NCBI GenBank assembly: GCA_026004675.1
Contig: BPJP01000001.1
Location: 1-64,000 of the forward strand
Length of the DNA stretch: 64,000 nucleotides
Reading direction: 5' to 3'
Source of the DNA: Gemmatales bacterium
Lineage (GTDB): Bacteria; Planctomycetota; Planctomycetia; Gemmatales; Gemmataceae
In this document: piece after piece, positions 1 to 9,218 of the stretch
Layout: every line of letters starts with the position of its first letter
Position numbering within the stretch: the first letter of the stretch is position 1
Made by a program: the position numbers and the translations under genes
The notes under the pieces: generated by a model
The model's database searches: none
The model's input: only the letters and a program-made list of their open reading frames with translations
Told to the model about the DNA's origin: nothing

Positions 1-966
1 CAGGAAAGATACTCTGGCGAAAAGATGTCCCTCCGCGACTCCCAGAGTCCGCTTATCGAGGCGGTAATAGCAGCCGACATGGCTATGCTTCCAGCACACC
101 GACATCAGACGGCGAACGCCTCTTTGTCTTCTTCGGCAAGTCTGGCGTGTTCTGCTTCGATCTCGAAGGCAAACAGCATTGGCACAAACTGGTCGGCGAT
201 GGAACGCATGGATGGGGTTCGGCGGCGTCGCCGGTTCTGTACAAGGACTTGCTGATCGTCAATGCCAGTGTGGAAAGCGGTACTCTCTATGCCCTCAACA
301 AGAATACTGGCGAGGAGGTTTGGAAACTGGCAGGCATCCGGGGCGTCTGGAATACCCCTGTGCTCGTGAACGCAGGAGACAAACAGGAGCTTGTGCTCAG
401 CCTGCCGCAAAGAATGCTCGGCATCGACCCGGAAACCGGGAAACAATTATGGACGTGCGCGGGCATTCGTGACAGCGGCTACGTTTGTCCCAGTGCTGTC
501 GCCCACGACGGCATCGTTTACGCGATTGGTGGCCGACGAAATACGGCACTTGCCGTCCGCGCCGGCGGTCGAGGCGATGTCACGAAAACACACTTGCTCT
601 GGATGGTTGATAAAGGGTCCAATGTCTCATCGCCTGTATACTACGACGGCTACCTCTACTGGTTTCACGAAAGCCGGGGCATCGCCTATTGCCTCGACGC
701 GAAGACAGGAAAAACCGTATATGAGGAAAGGCTGAACCCGCGGCCCCGGCTGATGTACGCATCCGTTCTTCTTGCCGACGGGAAACTCTATTGCGTTTCC
801 CAGGATCGCGGGGTTTATGTCCTTGCGGCCGGCCCAAAGTTTCAGCTATTAAGCCACAACACTTTTGCCGACGATTCGAGCAGAACCAACGCTTGCCCAA
901 TCGCGAGTGACGGCCAGCTCCTCCTGCGGAGCCGACCAATACATCTACTGCATCGGCAAGAAGTAA
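1..966 (+). CDS. PQQ-binding-like beta-propeller repeat protein, 5'-truncated and frameshifted
   Basis: The reading frame is open from base 3, so the gene starts outside the window. It shows repeated propeller blades of the outer-membrane BamB/PQQ type (LYALNKNTGEEVWKL, AYCLDAKTGKTVYEER, LYCVSQDRGVYVLAAG). Planctomycetes carry many such exported propellers of unknown ligand. At about 931-933 the frame shifts by one extra base. The frame then read would run on to 1181 with unlike sequence. Removing one C gives the expected last blade (SDQYIYCIGKK) and a stop at 964-966. I take 966 as the true end, which also removes the overlap with the convergent MoxR gene. This is either a sequencing error or a very recent lesion. 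Confidence 0.8.
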
Positions 967-1080
967 TGGTGAGTCGCAAGCCGGTTTTCTCCCGTGACCG
1001 TCATGAAATGTCGGCGATAAGAAGTCAGCGATTGCAGCGCCATGAAGGCCGATTTCTTCGAGCCAAGGAAGCCTTGCCGA

Positions 1081-2100
1081 TTAATGTATCCCCAGCAAAA
1101 CCGGCACCTTCTCTCGCAATAGCGCCATTTCCTGCTGCGTCTCTCCCAAATAAGCCAGCAGACGCAGATCGTCGCGCGTGACCGTACCACCGCTGAATAG
1201 CCACGAGCGAATCCGGAACAGCTTGTACAACTTCACCAGTTTCCGATCGCTGATAAAGATGCGATCCTCACGCACGAGCGTCTTGACCAGCCGTTGAAAC
1301 TCGCGAAATACGTCGGCGGGGAAAAACACCTGCCGATCGTTCTGTTCCTCGCCATCGTTGCCCGGATGTTTTTGCGCGAACAACTGCGTCAAGTAGAGGT
1401 TCGCCTTGATGAGATCGTCGAGCGTGCAATGCCCTTCGCACCACGGCTTCTGATTCAGCGAGCGATATACTTCCGATTGCAGGCCCAAATCGATCAAGGC
1501 TTCGAAGTGATCGTCCTGCACCGATCGGCTATCGACCTTGAGCACAAAACGGTCCTTGAGTGCCGCCAGTTCTCCCTGTTCGGGAATTTCGTTGGTGGCA
1601 GCGAACAACACCCGCAGGTTGACCGGCTGCGGCACCCCGTCCTGGTAGAATTTGCGCTCGTTGATGATCGTTAGCAGAATGTTCAAAATGGCCGAATTGG
1701 ATTTGAAAATCTCGTCGAGAAAGGCCAGGCGGGCGGTCGGCAGCTTCCCCTGTTCGCGGCGGACGTAACGACCTTCGCGAAGCAAGTTGATATCGATTGG
1801 CCCGATGATCTCCGACGGCTCGGTGAAGCGAGTGAGCATGTATTCGAAATAGTCCTCGTCGCGAAGGCCGAGTGCGTCTTTGAACTTGAGAACCAGGTCC
1901 GATTTGGCCGTGCCTGGAGGACCGACCAATAGCAGCGGCTCCTGAGCCACCGCTGCCGTCACCATCAGGTCGATGATCTCCTGCTTGGCGACAAAAAACC
2001 GCCCCAGCGAGGCGCGGAAATGATTAATGCGTTTCCGCAGCGATTCCGCTTCCTGTTGAAGTTCCTTGAACGTCCACTCTTCGGTCGCTGCAATCATCAT
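1081..2100 (-). CDS. MoxR-family AAA+ ATPase (RavA-like)
   Basis: This 339-residue AAA+ ATPase has Walker A GPPGTAKS at about residues 60-67, Walker B RLAFLDEIFK at about 124-133, and a sensor-1-like segment FAATNEIPE. An AAA_lid-type C-terminal region follows. MoxR/RavA ATPases act as chaperones that help assemble metalloenzymes or enzyme complexes, usually with a von Willebrand A partner encoded next door. No VWA gene follows here: the next gene is the convergent propeller gene. The ATG at 2100 is preceded by an ATG-rich start (MMIAA), and either Met could be used. An extended -10 promoter lies about 90 bases upstream. The family is certain; the client is unknown. Confidence 0.9.
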   Translation of the reverse strand: MMIAATEEWTFKELQQEAESLRKRINHFRASLGRFFVAKQEIIDLMVTAAVAQEPLLLVGPPGTAKSDLVLKFKDALGLRDEDYFEYMLTRFTEPSEIIGPIDINLLREGRYVRREQGKLPTARLAFLDEIFKSNSAILNILLTIINERKFYQDGVPQPVNLRVLFAATNEIPEQGELAALKDRFVLKVDSRSVQDDHFEALIDLGLQSEVYRSLNQKPWCEGHCTLDDLIKANLYLTQLFAQKHPGNDGEEQNDRQVFFPADVFREFQRLVKTLVREDRIFISDRKLVKLYKLFRIRSWLFSGGTVTRDDLRLLAYLGETQQEMALLREKVPVLLGIH

Positions 2101-2190
2101 CCCGTCGTCTGAAAAGGGAATTCGGAGTTACCACGATCCTGCTGGCCAGAATGCTCGCGCCGGCACATCCCGCCGGGGAATTGTTGTTGC

Positions 2191-2199
2191 ATTATAGCA
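2191..2199 (-). promoter_or_regulatory. Extended -10 promoter element for the MoxR gene
   Basis: On the minus strand the sequence reads TGCTATAAT, a perfect extended -10 (TGn-TATAAT). The -35 region is poor, as is usual for extended -10 promoters. Transcription would start near 2184 and leave a leader of about 85 bases before the ATG at 2100. Inferred from sequence only. Confidence 0.45.
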
Positions 2200-2342
2200 A
2201 GCGGCAAACGAGTCGGGACATACCGATGCGATACCGGTTTCGACGCACAGTGGCTCCCGCGGCTGAATGAATCGTCACGACCGCCGTTCGATTTTCGTCA
2301 CTATAGATCGTAGCTCTTTCCGACAAACCGAAAACGACGAGG

Positions 2343-2621
2343 TCAGTTGGCGGGACGGATACGAAACTCGCTGACTAGAATCTGCTTGCTTTTGCAGTCC
2401 AGTTTTTTGATTTCTGCCTCCCGGCGAAAAGCGCTGCTGCGATTCGGGTGTTTTTCATAGTAAACGAGTTGCACGGGCAGGCGTCCGCGTGTGTAACGCG
2501 ACGCCTGACCTGCGAGATGTTCGCACAAACGCCGTGTCAAATCAGTCGTCGCACCGGTGTACAGGCTGCCGTCAGCGCATTTCAGGATGTAAACATACCA
2601 TGACGCGGATGTCGAATCCAT
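2343..2621 (-). CDS. GIY-YIG nuclease superfamily protein
   Basis: This protein of about 92 residues has the short single-domain GIY-YIG fold of the YhbQ/UPF0213 type. The motif appears as WYVYILKC followed by SLYTGATTD, with the conserved Arg in TRRLCEH and the downstream Glu in RREAEIKKL. Such stand-alone domains are thought to be DNA structure-specific nucleases, but most lack a known role. A TTG lies directly before the ATG at 2621; the ATG is preferred. It ends 242 bases upstream of the MoxR start and lies 34 bases downstream, in transcription order, of the YchF-like GTPase start region, so the two could be cotranscribed. Confidence 0.9.
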   Translation of the reverse strand: MDSTSASWYVYILKCADGSLYTGATTDLTRRLCEHLAGQASRYTRGRLPVQLVYYEKHPNRSSAFRREAEIKKLDCKSKQILVSEFRIRPAN

Positions 2622-2656
2622 CAAGCGACGATTCCAAATGGGTTCGAAAATAGTAG

Positions 2657-3685
2657 TTATAGAATATGCATTATATCGCCGTCTTGAACAAGGTAGGTTT
2701 TGCCTTCCAGCCGATAGACGCCGTGGTTTTTCGCCTCCTTCATGGATCCGACGCGCTGGAAGTCGTCGAAATGGACCACTTCGGCGCGGACGAAGTTCTT
2801 TTGCAGATCGGTATGGATTTTACCAGCGCCAGTGACAGCATCATCGCCAGCCTGTAGGCTCCAGGCGCGGACTTCGTCAGTGCCGACAGTGAAAAAGACG
2901 ATTTGCCCCATCTGCCTGTAGATGTCGCGCAAGATGTCGTCGCGAAACGAAGCGGTAACGCCATATTCCGCCATAAAGGCGGCACGGTCTTCTTCGCTTA
3001 ATTCGGCAAGTTCCAGTTCCAGTTTCGCTGGCGCTTGTCTGGCATCTGGCGCTTCGGCCAGCAGATCAGGCGGCGGCGACTGACTGGCACGTACGTCAGC
3101 ACAATTGAGCAGTACGAATTGCGGCTTCAGGGTTAGTAATTGGAAACTACGAAGAGCTTTTTCCTCTTCCGGTTTCAATCCCAGCGTCGAAGCTGGCTGG
3201 TTTTGTTCCAGCGCCTCCGCCACCCGCTTCAGCAGTTGCAATTCGGCTTGATCCGCTTCCCGTTCGCGTGGCTGTTTCGGTTTTTTTGTCTGGCTAGACA
3301 GTTTTTCAATCCGATTGGTGACAATTTCCAAGTCGGCGAACAGGAGTTCTTCCCGAAACCGGCGTAGTTCTTCCGCTGGTTTTGGATCCTGGAAACCGTT
3401 CAAGACAATGAGCAGTCCGCCTGAATCGCGTAGGATCGCCACTCGGCGAGAATTGTCCCGGCGTTCGCTCAGCGACAATCCGGGAGCATCCAAAAACTCA
3501 ATCGTCGCCGGCGTGGTTTTTTTTGGTTTGAAATGAGCCGAGAGCCAATCAAGGCGAGGGTCAGGAATCCTGGCCATCCCGATTTGGCCTCGCTGGCTGG
3601 CAGCCGGATCCGGCACGACACCAGTTAGCCAGTGGAAAACGGTACTTTTTCCCGAACCCGCGAATCCTGCGATACCGACTTTCAT
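2657..3685 (-). CDS. YchF/Obg-family GTPase-like protein with DUF933/TGS C-terminus
   Basis: P-loop NTPase of 342 residues. G1 is GFAGSGKS at residues 7-14 and G3 is FLDAPGLS. The G4 position reads LLNCAD rather than NKxD, as expected for the ATP-preferring YchF branch. A helical insert of coiled-coil character (about residues 130-190) is followed by a C-terminal TGS/DUF933-like domain (GDAVTGAGKIHTDLQKNF, then YRLEGKTYLVQDGDIM). YchF proteins bind ribosomes and respond to redox stress. This copy is somewhat divergent, so I do not assign the symbol. A TTG two codons earlier (3691) could also start it; the ATG at 3685 matches the usual MKVGI start. Confidence 0.88.
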   Translation of the reverse strand: MKVGIAGFAGSGKSTVFHWLTGVVPDPAASQRGQIGMARIPDPRLDWLSAHFKPKKTTPATIEFLDAPGLSLSERRDNSRRVAILRDSGGLLIVLNGFQDPKPAEELRRFREELLFADLEIVTNRIEKLSSQTKKPKQPREREADQAELQLLKRVAEALEQNQPASTLGLKPEEEKALRSFQLLTLKPQFVLLNCADVRASQSPPPDLLAEAPDARQAPAKLELELAELSEEDRAAFMAEYGVTASFRDDILRDIYRQMGQIVFFTVGTDEVRAWSLQAGDDAVTGAGKIHTDLQKNFVRAEVVHFDDFQRVGSMKEAKNHGVYRLEGKTYLVQDGDIMHIL

Positions 3686-3761
3686 TTTCAAGTATCAAAA
3701 GGCAGCCCGACATGATGCCGAACTCGTCTTTGGTGGAAACTGCCGAGCTTTTCGCCGCGTT

Positions 3762-5210
3762 CTATTGGGGTGATTCGTCGTCGAACAATGCCGCCAGATC
3801 GATGTCGTCTTCGGCGACGCCGCCTGACGACGGGTCGACAGGTTCATCCTGGAAAAAAGCGGCAGCCTGATCTTCAATGCCGCCCGCTTGTTCCTCGGCA
3901 GGCTGTTCGCTGACCTCCTCGACGACTTCTTCGGTGCCGGTTTCACCAGCTTCTTCAGCAACTTCGGCTACCTGTTCGACTTCTTCGATGGCCTCGGTTG
4001 CATCATCTCCCAAAAATTCCGCTGCCTCCTCTTCGACACCGGCGACAAGGTTTTCCTCTGGTGGCACTTCGACTATTTCTTCGACTACTTCGGCGGCGAC
4101 TTCTTCAGCCGTGGCTTCCTCGATGAGTTCGCCGCTAACGGGTTCAGAAGTTGCCTCTTCGGGAGTTTCCGACACTTCCTCAGCGGCAACGATTGGTTCC
4201 TCTGATTCGCCAGTGGCGACCGGTTCTTCGACTGCAGCTGCTTGCTCATCGGCTGCTATTTCAGCAACGGCTGCTTCTGCGACTTCACCCGCCGCGCTGC
4301 TAGCCTCTGCCTCTTGTACCTCATCGGCGACTTCCGCCACCATGGCTTCCATGGGTTCGGTCGCTTCGTCCGCCACAGCCGCTTCCGCGACAGGCTCTTC
4401 GACGAGTTCGGCCACTCCTTCCATCGTCTCGCCTCCAGGACTCGCAACCTCCGGTTCCGCCAGAGCGGCCATGGCGGCATCTTCTTCGAACAATCCCGCT
4501 CCTTCCGACGCCACAGCAGCCATTGGAGGCGTCACAGGCGCGGGCTGCACCGGCGGAATGATGGGCACTTGTTCGGTTATGCCGACCAACCTCACCAAAT
4601 CATCGGCGACCCGCTGCCCGAAACCTTCGAAGCCGGTTAAACTCCCTTTTTCCGCATCCCATCGGCATGGATATTCTTTGGCAGGCAGCCGACGGTGGAC
4701 GATGGCCCGTTTCAATAATTCGAGCTTTTGAGCCGCCGCGGGATTATCCGCCTCATAAATAGCCCGCATGTAATCGGGAACCGTATGCAAAAAGCCTGGT
4801 TTACGGAAATAGAACAGCGGTCGACTGGCTTCCGGGTTTTGCAACACGCCGTGTAGGATTTCGAGATGGATGCGGGAACTCCGCACATAATGCCGAACCG
4901 ATTCCAATTGCCTGGCCAGGTTGTCCGGAATCTCGACGATCATTTTGCCGTAATGTGCGCCCAAGATGGCCATGAAATAAGGCCGACACGCATCGATATC
5001 CGCCAGCGCCTGGGGCAAAGTCGCTACATCTTCCGCTTCGTCTTCCGACTGCGCGTTCCAACGTGGATCCACTACCTCGAAAGTGAAGCCATGTTTTTCG
5101 TACATCTGTTGAACTTGCGGAAAGACGACCTGGTGAAGGTATTCCCGTTCCGCTTGCATATCGCGATAGGTTGTACACAAAAACAGACGTACGTTTCGGT
5201 CGCTGGACAT
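3762..5210 (-). CDS. DUF4062 protein with long acidic Glu/Ala/Val-rich tail
   Basis: The N-terminal 110 or so residues match the DUF4062 fold (VRLFLCTTYRDMQAEREYL, then HGFTFEVVDPRW and an ILGAHYGK segment). DUF4062 is usually the N-terminal module of large STAND/NACHT NTPases or TEP1-like proteins. Here a conserved region continues to about residue 220, but no NTPase follows. Residues from about 225 to 482 are instead low complexity, made almost only of Glu, Ala, Val, Ser, Thr and Pro, and end in acidic stretches. The tail is strongly negatively charged and probably disordered. The start at the ATG at 5210 is supported by GGAGAGG just upstream (minus strand). The function is unknown. Confidence 0.85.
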   Translation of the reverse strand: MSSDRNVRLFLCTTYRDMQAEREYLHQVVFPQVQQMYEKHGFTFEVVDPRWNAQSEDEAEDVATLPQALADIDACRPYFMAILGAHYGKMIVEIPDNLARQLESVRHYVRSSRIHLEILHGVLQNPEASRPLFYFRKPGFLHTVPDYMRAIYEADNPAAAQKLELLKRAIVHRRLPAKEYPCRWDAEKGSLTGFEGFGQRVADDLVRLVGITEQVPIIPPVQPAPVTPPMAAVASEGAGLFEEDAAMAALAEPEVASPGGETMEGVAELVEEPVAEAAVADEATEPMEAMVAEVADEVQEAEASSAAGEVAEAAVAEIAADEQAAAVEEPVATGESEEPIVAAEEVSETPEEATSEPVSGELIEEATAEEVAAEVVEEIVEVPPEENLVAGVEEEAAEFLGDDATEAIEEVEQVAEVAEEAGETGTEEVVEEVSEQPAEEQAGGIEDQAAAFFQDEPVDPSSGGVAEDDIDLAALFDDESPQ

Positions 5211-5482
5211 CAATCCTCTCCTTCGCTGCGGCTATCGCGGGCGAGCGAATTCGTTGGTGCCGAGTCCCTTCCCTCACGTGTGGGTCTAACAAGCCTCACC
5301 AACAACACGGTCCCTCTACGGCATCGTACCGAAAGTCAATTCCGCAGGCAATCATCCATTTCGTTGAACGGCCGTCAATTTCTCGACTTTCAAGCTGGTG
5401 CAGGTGAGGGCGAGAAACCATGCCTCGTTCGCAGCATCTGCGACAATTCCGATCGTAGTGTTCGCGGCGCTTTGTTGCCCGA

Positions 5483-5488
5483 TATAAT
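5483..5488 (+). promoter_or_regulatory. Possible -10 box in the 5211-5531 divergent gap
   Basis: A perfect TATAAT stands 44 bases before the ATG of the TolB-like gene. No convincing -35 box is present at 16-18 bases. The rest of the 320-base divergent region between the DUF4062 gene and this gene shows no open frame or repeat that I can support. Confidence 0.35.
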
Positions 5489-5531
5489 GGAACTTGATGA
5501 TGTAAGCGCTCTACAACCCGAGGAGTCGATA

Positions 5532-6557
5532 ATGTCCCTTCTACTGGCCTGTTTGTTGCTCGGTGCGGACCCGGCGGATGTGAAAACGCAGGAAGGTCGT
5601 TATTTGAAGAATATCAAGCAGCTGACGTACGACTTCGCTCGTGCTGGCGAAGGTTATTTTTCCCCCGATATGAAAAAAATCATCTTTCAGGCGGAAGACA
5701 AAGATAGCGGCAATCCTTTTTATCAAATCTACGTGATGGAACTGGCGACGGGCAAATACCGCCGCGTTAGTCCCGGAATCGGCAAGACGACGTGTTCCTA
5801 TTTTTCGCCGGATGGGAAGACCATCATCTTTGCCAGCAGCCATCTCGATCCCGATGCGAAAGCCAAACAGGCGAAGGAGTACCAGCTTCGCGAGGAATTG
5901 AAAAAAGCCGGCAAACGTCGACGGTACGTCTGGGATTTCGATCCCTATATGGATATCTTTGCCGCCAACCCAGACGGTTCCCATTTGCGCCGTTTGACCA
6001 AAACGAAAGGCTATGATGCCGAGGGAAGTTTCTCCGCGGACGGCAAATATATCGTGTTTTGCTCGAATCGCAGCGGCCCGGAAAATCTCGAGCTTTACAT
6101 TATGGATGCGGACGGTCGAAACGTCCGCAAGCTGACCAATGCCCCCGGTTGCTACAATGGCGGCCCTTTCTTTTCGCCCGACGGCAAACGGGTCATCTTT
6201 CGCAGCGATCGCAAGAAAAAAGACCACTTGCAGCTCTATGTCATCAACGTTGACGGCACCGGCGAAAAAGCTCTGACGGACAATCTCGATTGGGTCTATT
6301 GGGCGCCGTATTGGTACCGAGACAGCCAACACATTGTTTTTACCGCAGCTGACCACAGCGATCCCACGAAACGTCCCAACTACGATTTGTACTGGATGAA
6401 TATCGAAACGGGCAAAACAGTCCGACTGACTTTCGATCCGGGGGCGGACGTGCTGCCAGTCTTCAGCCCGGACGGGAAGAAATTGATGTGGACGTCGACG
6501 CGCGGTCGGCAGCCGGCCCAGCTTTTTATAGCTGATTTCGTTCCTCCCAAGGAGTAG
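5532..6557 (+). CDS. TolB-like PD40/WD40 beta-propeller protein
   Basis: This 341-residue protein has a short hydrophobic N-terminus (MSLLLACLLLGADPAD), possibly a signal peptide. At least five PD40 blades follow (GEGYFSPDMKKIIFQ, CSYFSPDGKTIIFA, EGSFSADGKYIVFC, GPFFSPDGKRVIF, LPVFSPDGKKLMW). TolB-like propellers are envelope scaffolds or ligand-binding proteins. An upstream extension of the frame to 4866 is open but lacks homology-like content, so I chose the ATG at 5532, preceded by GAGGAG. AAGGAG at its 3' end serves as ribosome binding site for the next gene, five bases downstream, so the two are probably translationally coupled. Confidence 0.88.
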   Translation: MSLLLACLLLGADPADVKTQEGRYLKNIKQLTYDFARAGEGYFSPDMKKIIFQAEDKDSGNPFYQIYVMELATGKYRRVSPGIGKTTCSYFSPDGKTIIFASSHLDPDAKAKQAKEYQLREELKKAGKRRRYVWDFDPYMDIFAANPDGSHLRRLTKTKGYDAEGSFSADGKYIVFCSNRSGPENLELYIMDADGRNVRKLTNAPGCYNGGPFFSPDGKRVIFRSDRKKKDHLQLYVINVDGTGEKALTDNLDWVYWAPYWYRDSQHIVFTAADHSDPTKRPNYDLYWMNIETGKTVRLTFDPGADVLPVFSPDGKKLMWTSTRGRQPAQLFIADFVPPKE

Positions 6558-6562
6558 TCCCT

Positions 6563-7291
6563 TTGCTGCCTGCGCCGTTTTTCTTTCGCATCGCTTATCC
6601 GTGTCCCTATGTCGCCAGGATGCCGCGCGACCGGGAAGAATTCCTTTTGGATCTGCCAGAATTCTGCCGGGTTCACGACTTAGCCGACCGCCAAACCAGC
6701 AAACGTTTTGCTGATCTTCGCCTGGCATGGAACGAGTTCGGCATGGGCGTGCGGCTGGAGGTTCGGGGCAAAGAGGAATTGCCCAAGGCGGTTGCTGGTC
6801 GCCCGCAAAGCTCGGACGGCTTGACCCTCTGGCTCGACACGCGCGACGCCCGTACCAGCCATCGCGCGAGCCGCTATTGCCATCAGTTTCTCTTTTTACC
6901 CGTCGGCGGTGGACCGGACGGAGATCAGCCTTACTTCGCTCAGCTCAAGATCAACCGTGCCTTACAGGATGCACCCATCTGTTCGCCCGAAGCCATCCAC
7001 CAGCGCTGCCATCTCTTTCAGACCGGTTATGTCCTTGAAGCGTTTTTGCCAGCGGACGTTTTGAATGGCTTCGATCCTGAACTCAATCGGCGATTGGGCT
7101 TCTACTATATGGTCCGCGACGCCGAACTCGGGGAAGAGTACCTGAGTGTCGGACCGGAGTTTCCCTTTGCGGATGATCCCAGTCTGTGGAGCGTTTTGGA
7201 ACTGCAAACTCCGACGGCAGCGGCACCAAAACCAGCGAAACGAAAACGCCAGCAAAAGAAACGCAGAGGCGACAGCGGAGTTTTCAGGTGA
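6563..7291 (+). CDS. Probable carbohydrate-binding (CBM9/DOMON-like) hypothetical protein
   Basis: This 242-residue protein has no clear signal peptide. The core (residues about 40-210) resembles the CBM9/DOMON beta-sandwich: LADRQTSKRFADLRLAWNEF, then GLTLWLDTRDAR, GYVLEAFLPADVL and a final GPEFPFADDPSLWSVLEL. The tail is very basic (KPAKRKRQQKKRR). The start is TTG at 6563, supported by AAGGAG overlapping the stop of the preceding propeller gene. In planctomycetes such domains are often linked to polysaccharide use; here the partner is a TolB-like protein. The family call is tentative; the gene is well supported. Confidence 0.72.
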   Translation: MLPAPFFFRIAYPCPYVARMPRDREEFLLDLPEFCRVHDLADRQTSKRFADLRLAWNEFGMGVRLEVRGKEELPKAVAGRPQSSDGLTLWLDTRDARTSHRASRYCHQFLFLPVGGGPDGDQPYFAQLKINRALQDAPICSPEAIHQRCHLFQTGYVLEAFLPADVLNGFDPELNRRLGFYYMVRDAELGEEYLSVGPEFPFADDPSLWSVLELQTPTAAAPKPAKRKRQQKKRRGDSGVFR

Positions 7292-7466
7292 TTCGCTCGT
7301 TTTCCCCCACCGTTAACCTTTGCTTCATCGGTACGCTGCACTATCAGACAGGGAAGAGCAGTCTGGACGGCAAAGCCCCATTCTTGGGTGTTTTCCTTCG
7401 CCTTTTTGAGTAACATAGTTGAAAAGTTCAGACGAAGTCTACGCCTTGATTCGTCGAGGGGAACGA

Positions 7467-9218
7467 ATGACCAGGCAGTTGGTTTTGGTTAGCCTCGTTT
7501 TGGCTTGTTGTTTCGATCTGCGCTACGCTTACGCAGACAAGGGCATCGACTTCTTCGAAAAAAAGATACGCCCGGTCCTGGTGCAAGAGTGCTACCGCTG
7601 CCATTCATCGGCGAAACGACAGCGCGGCGGTTTGGTTCTCGATACCCGTGCCGGCATTCGCAAGGGTGGGGATACGGGACCGGCAGTGGTTCCTGGCAAA
7701 CCGGAAAAAAGCCTGCTCTTGACCGCGCTACGCTACAAAGGCGATTTGCAGATGCCTCCGCGAGGCAAGCTCCCCGACGAGGTCATTGCCGACTTCGAAA
7801 AATGGATCGCTCAGGGCGCCCCCGATCCACGCGACGGCAAGACGGTGGCAAAACACGGAATCGATATGGAGGCTGGACGAAAATTCTGGGCGTTCCAGCC
7901 TTTCAAAAAGTCCCCATTGCCCGAAGTCAGCGATGTCGCCTGGCCGTTCAATGACATCGATCGGTTTATTCTTGCCAGGCTAGAAGCTGGCAAAATCAAG
8001 CCGGGAAGCGATGCGGATCGCGTCACATTGATACGACGTGCTTATTTCGACCTGATCGGCTTGCCGCCGCCTCTGGAAAAGATCGACGCCTTTGTCAACG
8101 ATACGTCGCCCAAGGCATTTGAAAAAGTCGTGGATGAACTATTGGCCTCTCCCCATTTCGGCGAGCGCTGGGGCAGACATTGGCTCGATGTGGCACGCTT
8201 TGCCGAATCCACTGGTGGCGGACGTTCTTTGCTTCTCAAAGAAGCGTGGCGTTATCGCGATTATGTCATCGAATCCTTCAATGCCGACAAACCGTACAAT
8301 CGCTTTGTGGCCGAGCAGATCGCTGGTGATTTGCTGCCGGCTTCTTCTCCCAACGAACGGGCACAGAACCTGATCGCCACGGCTTTCCTGGCGCTTGGGC
8401 CAACCAACTACGAACTCCAGGACAAGCAAGTGCTCGAAGTCGACGTGATCGATGAACAGCTCGATACGATAGGGCGTGCCTTTCTCGGTTTGACGATTGG
8501 TTGCGCCCGCTGCCACGATCACAAATTCGATCCCATTCCGACGAGAGACTATTACGCGTTGGCCGGCATTTTCAAAAGCACGCAGACGCTGATCCACGAC
8601 AACGTGTCGCGATGGGTGGAGCAGCCGTTGCCCCTGACCGACAAGGAAGAAGCCGCCTGGAAAGCCTACCTTTCGGCAGAGGCGAAGTTGAAGGCCCGCA
8701 TCGCGGCGGCGAAGCGAGCCAAGCCATCCCTCAAGGGGCCGATCGCTGTCGCCCACCTGGCTGGTCTGGTTTACGACGACATCAGCGCGAAACAAGTCGG
8801 CGTCTGGAAAAAGTCGCAGTACTACCGCAGTTATGTCGGCACCGGATACCTTCACGATGACAACGCTGACAAAGGCCAAAAAACGGTAACCTTCGTGCCA
8901 GCATTCAAAAAGGCTGGCCGATATGAGGTGCGATTGGCGTACACGCCCGGTGCCAATCGCGCCACCAATGTTCCGGTGACGATTTTACACCGGGACGGGG
9001 AGACCAATCGCAAGGTGAATCAGCGCCACGTGCCGCCTATCGACGGCAGGTTCGTCTCGCTTGGCACCTACCATTTCGATGAAAACGATCAATGGTATGT
9101 CCTGATTTCGAACGAAGGAACCGACGGCTACGTTATCGTCGATGCAGTGCAGTTCTTGCCCGAAGGGCGCCGAACAGGAGAAGGCGAAACCAGCCACCGA
9201 GCCTTTGTTGACCGATGA
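7467..9218 (+). CDS. Planctomycete cytochrome c / DUF1549 protein, 5' part of a frameshifted DUF1553 gene
   Basis: A signal peptide (MTRQLVLVSLVLACC...) is followed by a PSCyt1 heme-binding motif CYRCH and DUF1549 with GLTIGCARCHDHKFDP. Next comes a golvesin/xanthan-lyase-like beta-sandwich (KAGRYEVRLAYTPGANRA ... VIVDAVQFLPEG). These large secreted or periplasmic proteins are expanded in planctomycetes and are probably redox or polysaccharide-related; their role is not established. After LPEG at about 9165 the frame is lost: an extra G in GGG (9165-9167) sends translation into unlike sequence up to 9218. The DUF1553 half continues in the next frame. The ATG at 7467 is preferred over a TTG at 7419 because it begins the signal peptide and follows GAGGGG. 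Confidence 0.85.
   Translation: MTRQLVLVSLVLACCFDLRYAYADKGIDFFEKKIRPVLVQECYRCHSSAKRQRGGLVLDTRAGIRKGGDTGPAVVPGKPEKSLLLTALRYKGDLQMPPRGKLPDEVIADFEKWIAQGAPDPRDGKTVAKHGIDMEAGRKFWAFQPFKKSPLPEVSDVAWPFNDIDRFILARLEAGKIKPGSDADRVTLIRRAYFDLIGLPPPLEKIDAFVNDTSPKAFEKVVDELLASPHFGERWGRHWLDVARFAESTGGGRSLLLKEAWRYRDYVIESFNADKPYNRFVAEQIAGDLLPASSPNERAQNLIATAFLALGPTNYELQDKQVLEVDVIDEQLDTIGRAFLGLTIGCARCHDHKFDPIPTRDYYALAGIFKSTQTLIHDNVSRWVEQPLPLTDKEEAAWKAYLSAEAKLKARIAAAKRAKPSLKGPIAVAHLAGLVYDDISAKQVGVWKKSQYYRSYVGTGYLHDDNADKGQKTVTFVPAFKKAGRYEVRLAYTPGANRATNVPVTILHRDGETNRKVNQRHVPPIDGRFVSLGTYHFDENDQWYVLISNEGTDGYVIVDAVQFLPEGRRTGEGETSHRAFVDR

Noticed and set aside
3877-4731. Plus-strand 284-codon Ser/Ala/Thr-rich open frame
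   Set aside because: It is the antisense of the Glu/Ala-rich tail of the DUF4062 gene; the composition follows from that tail's codons.
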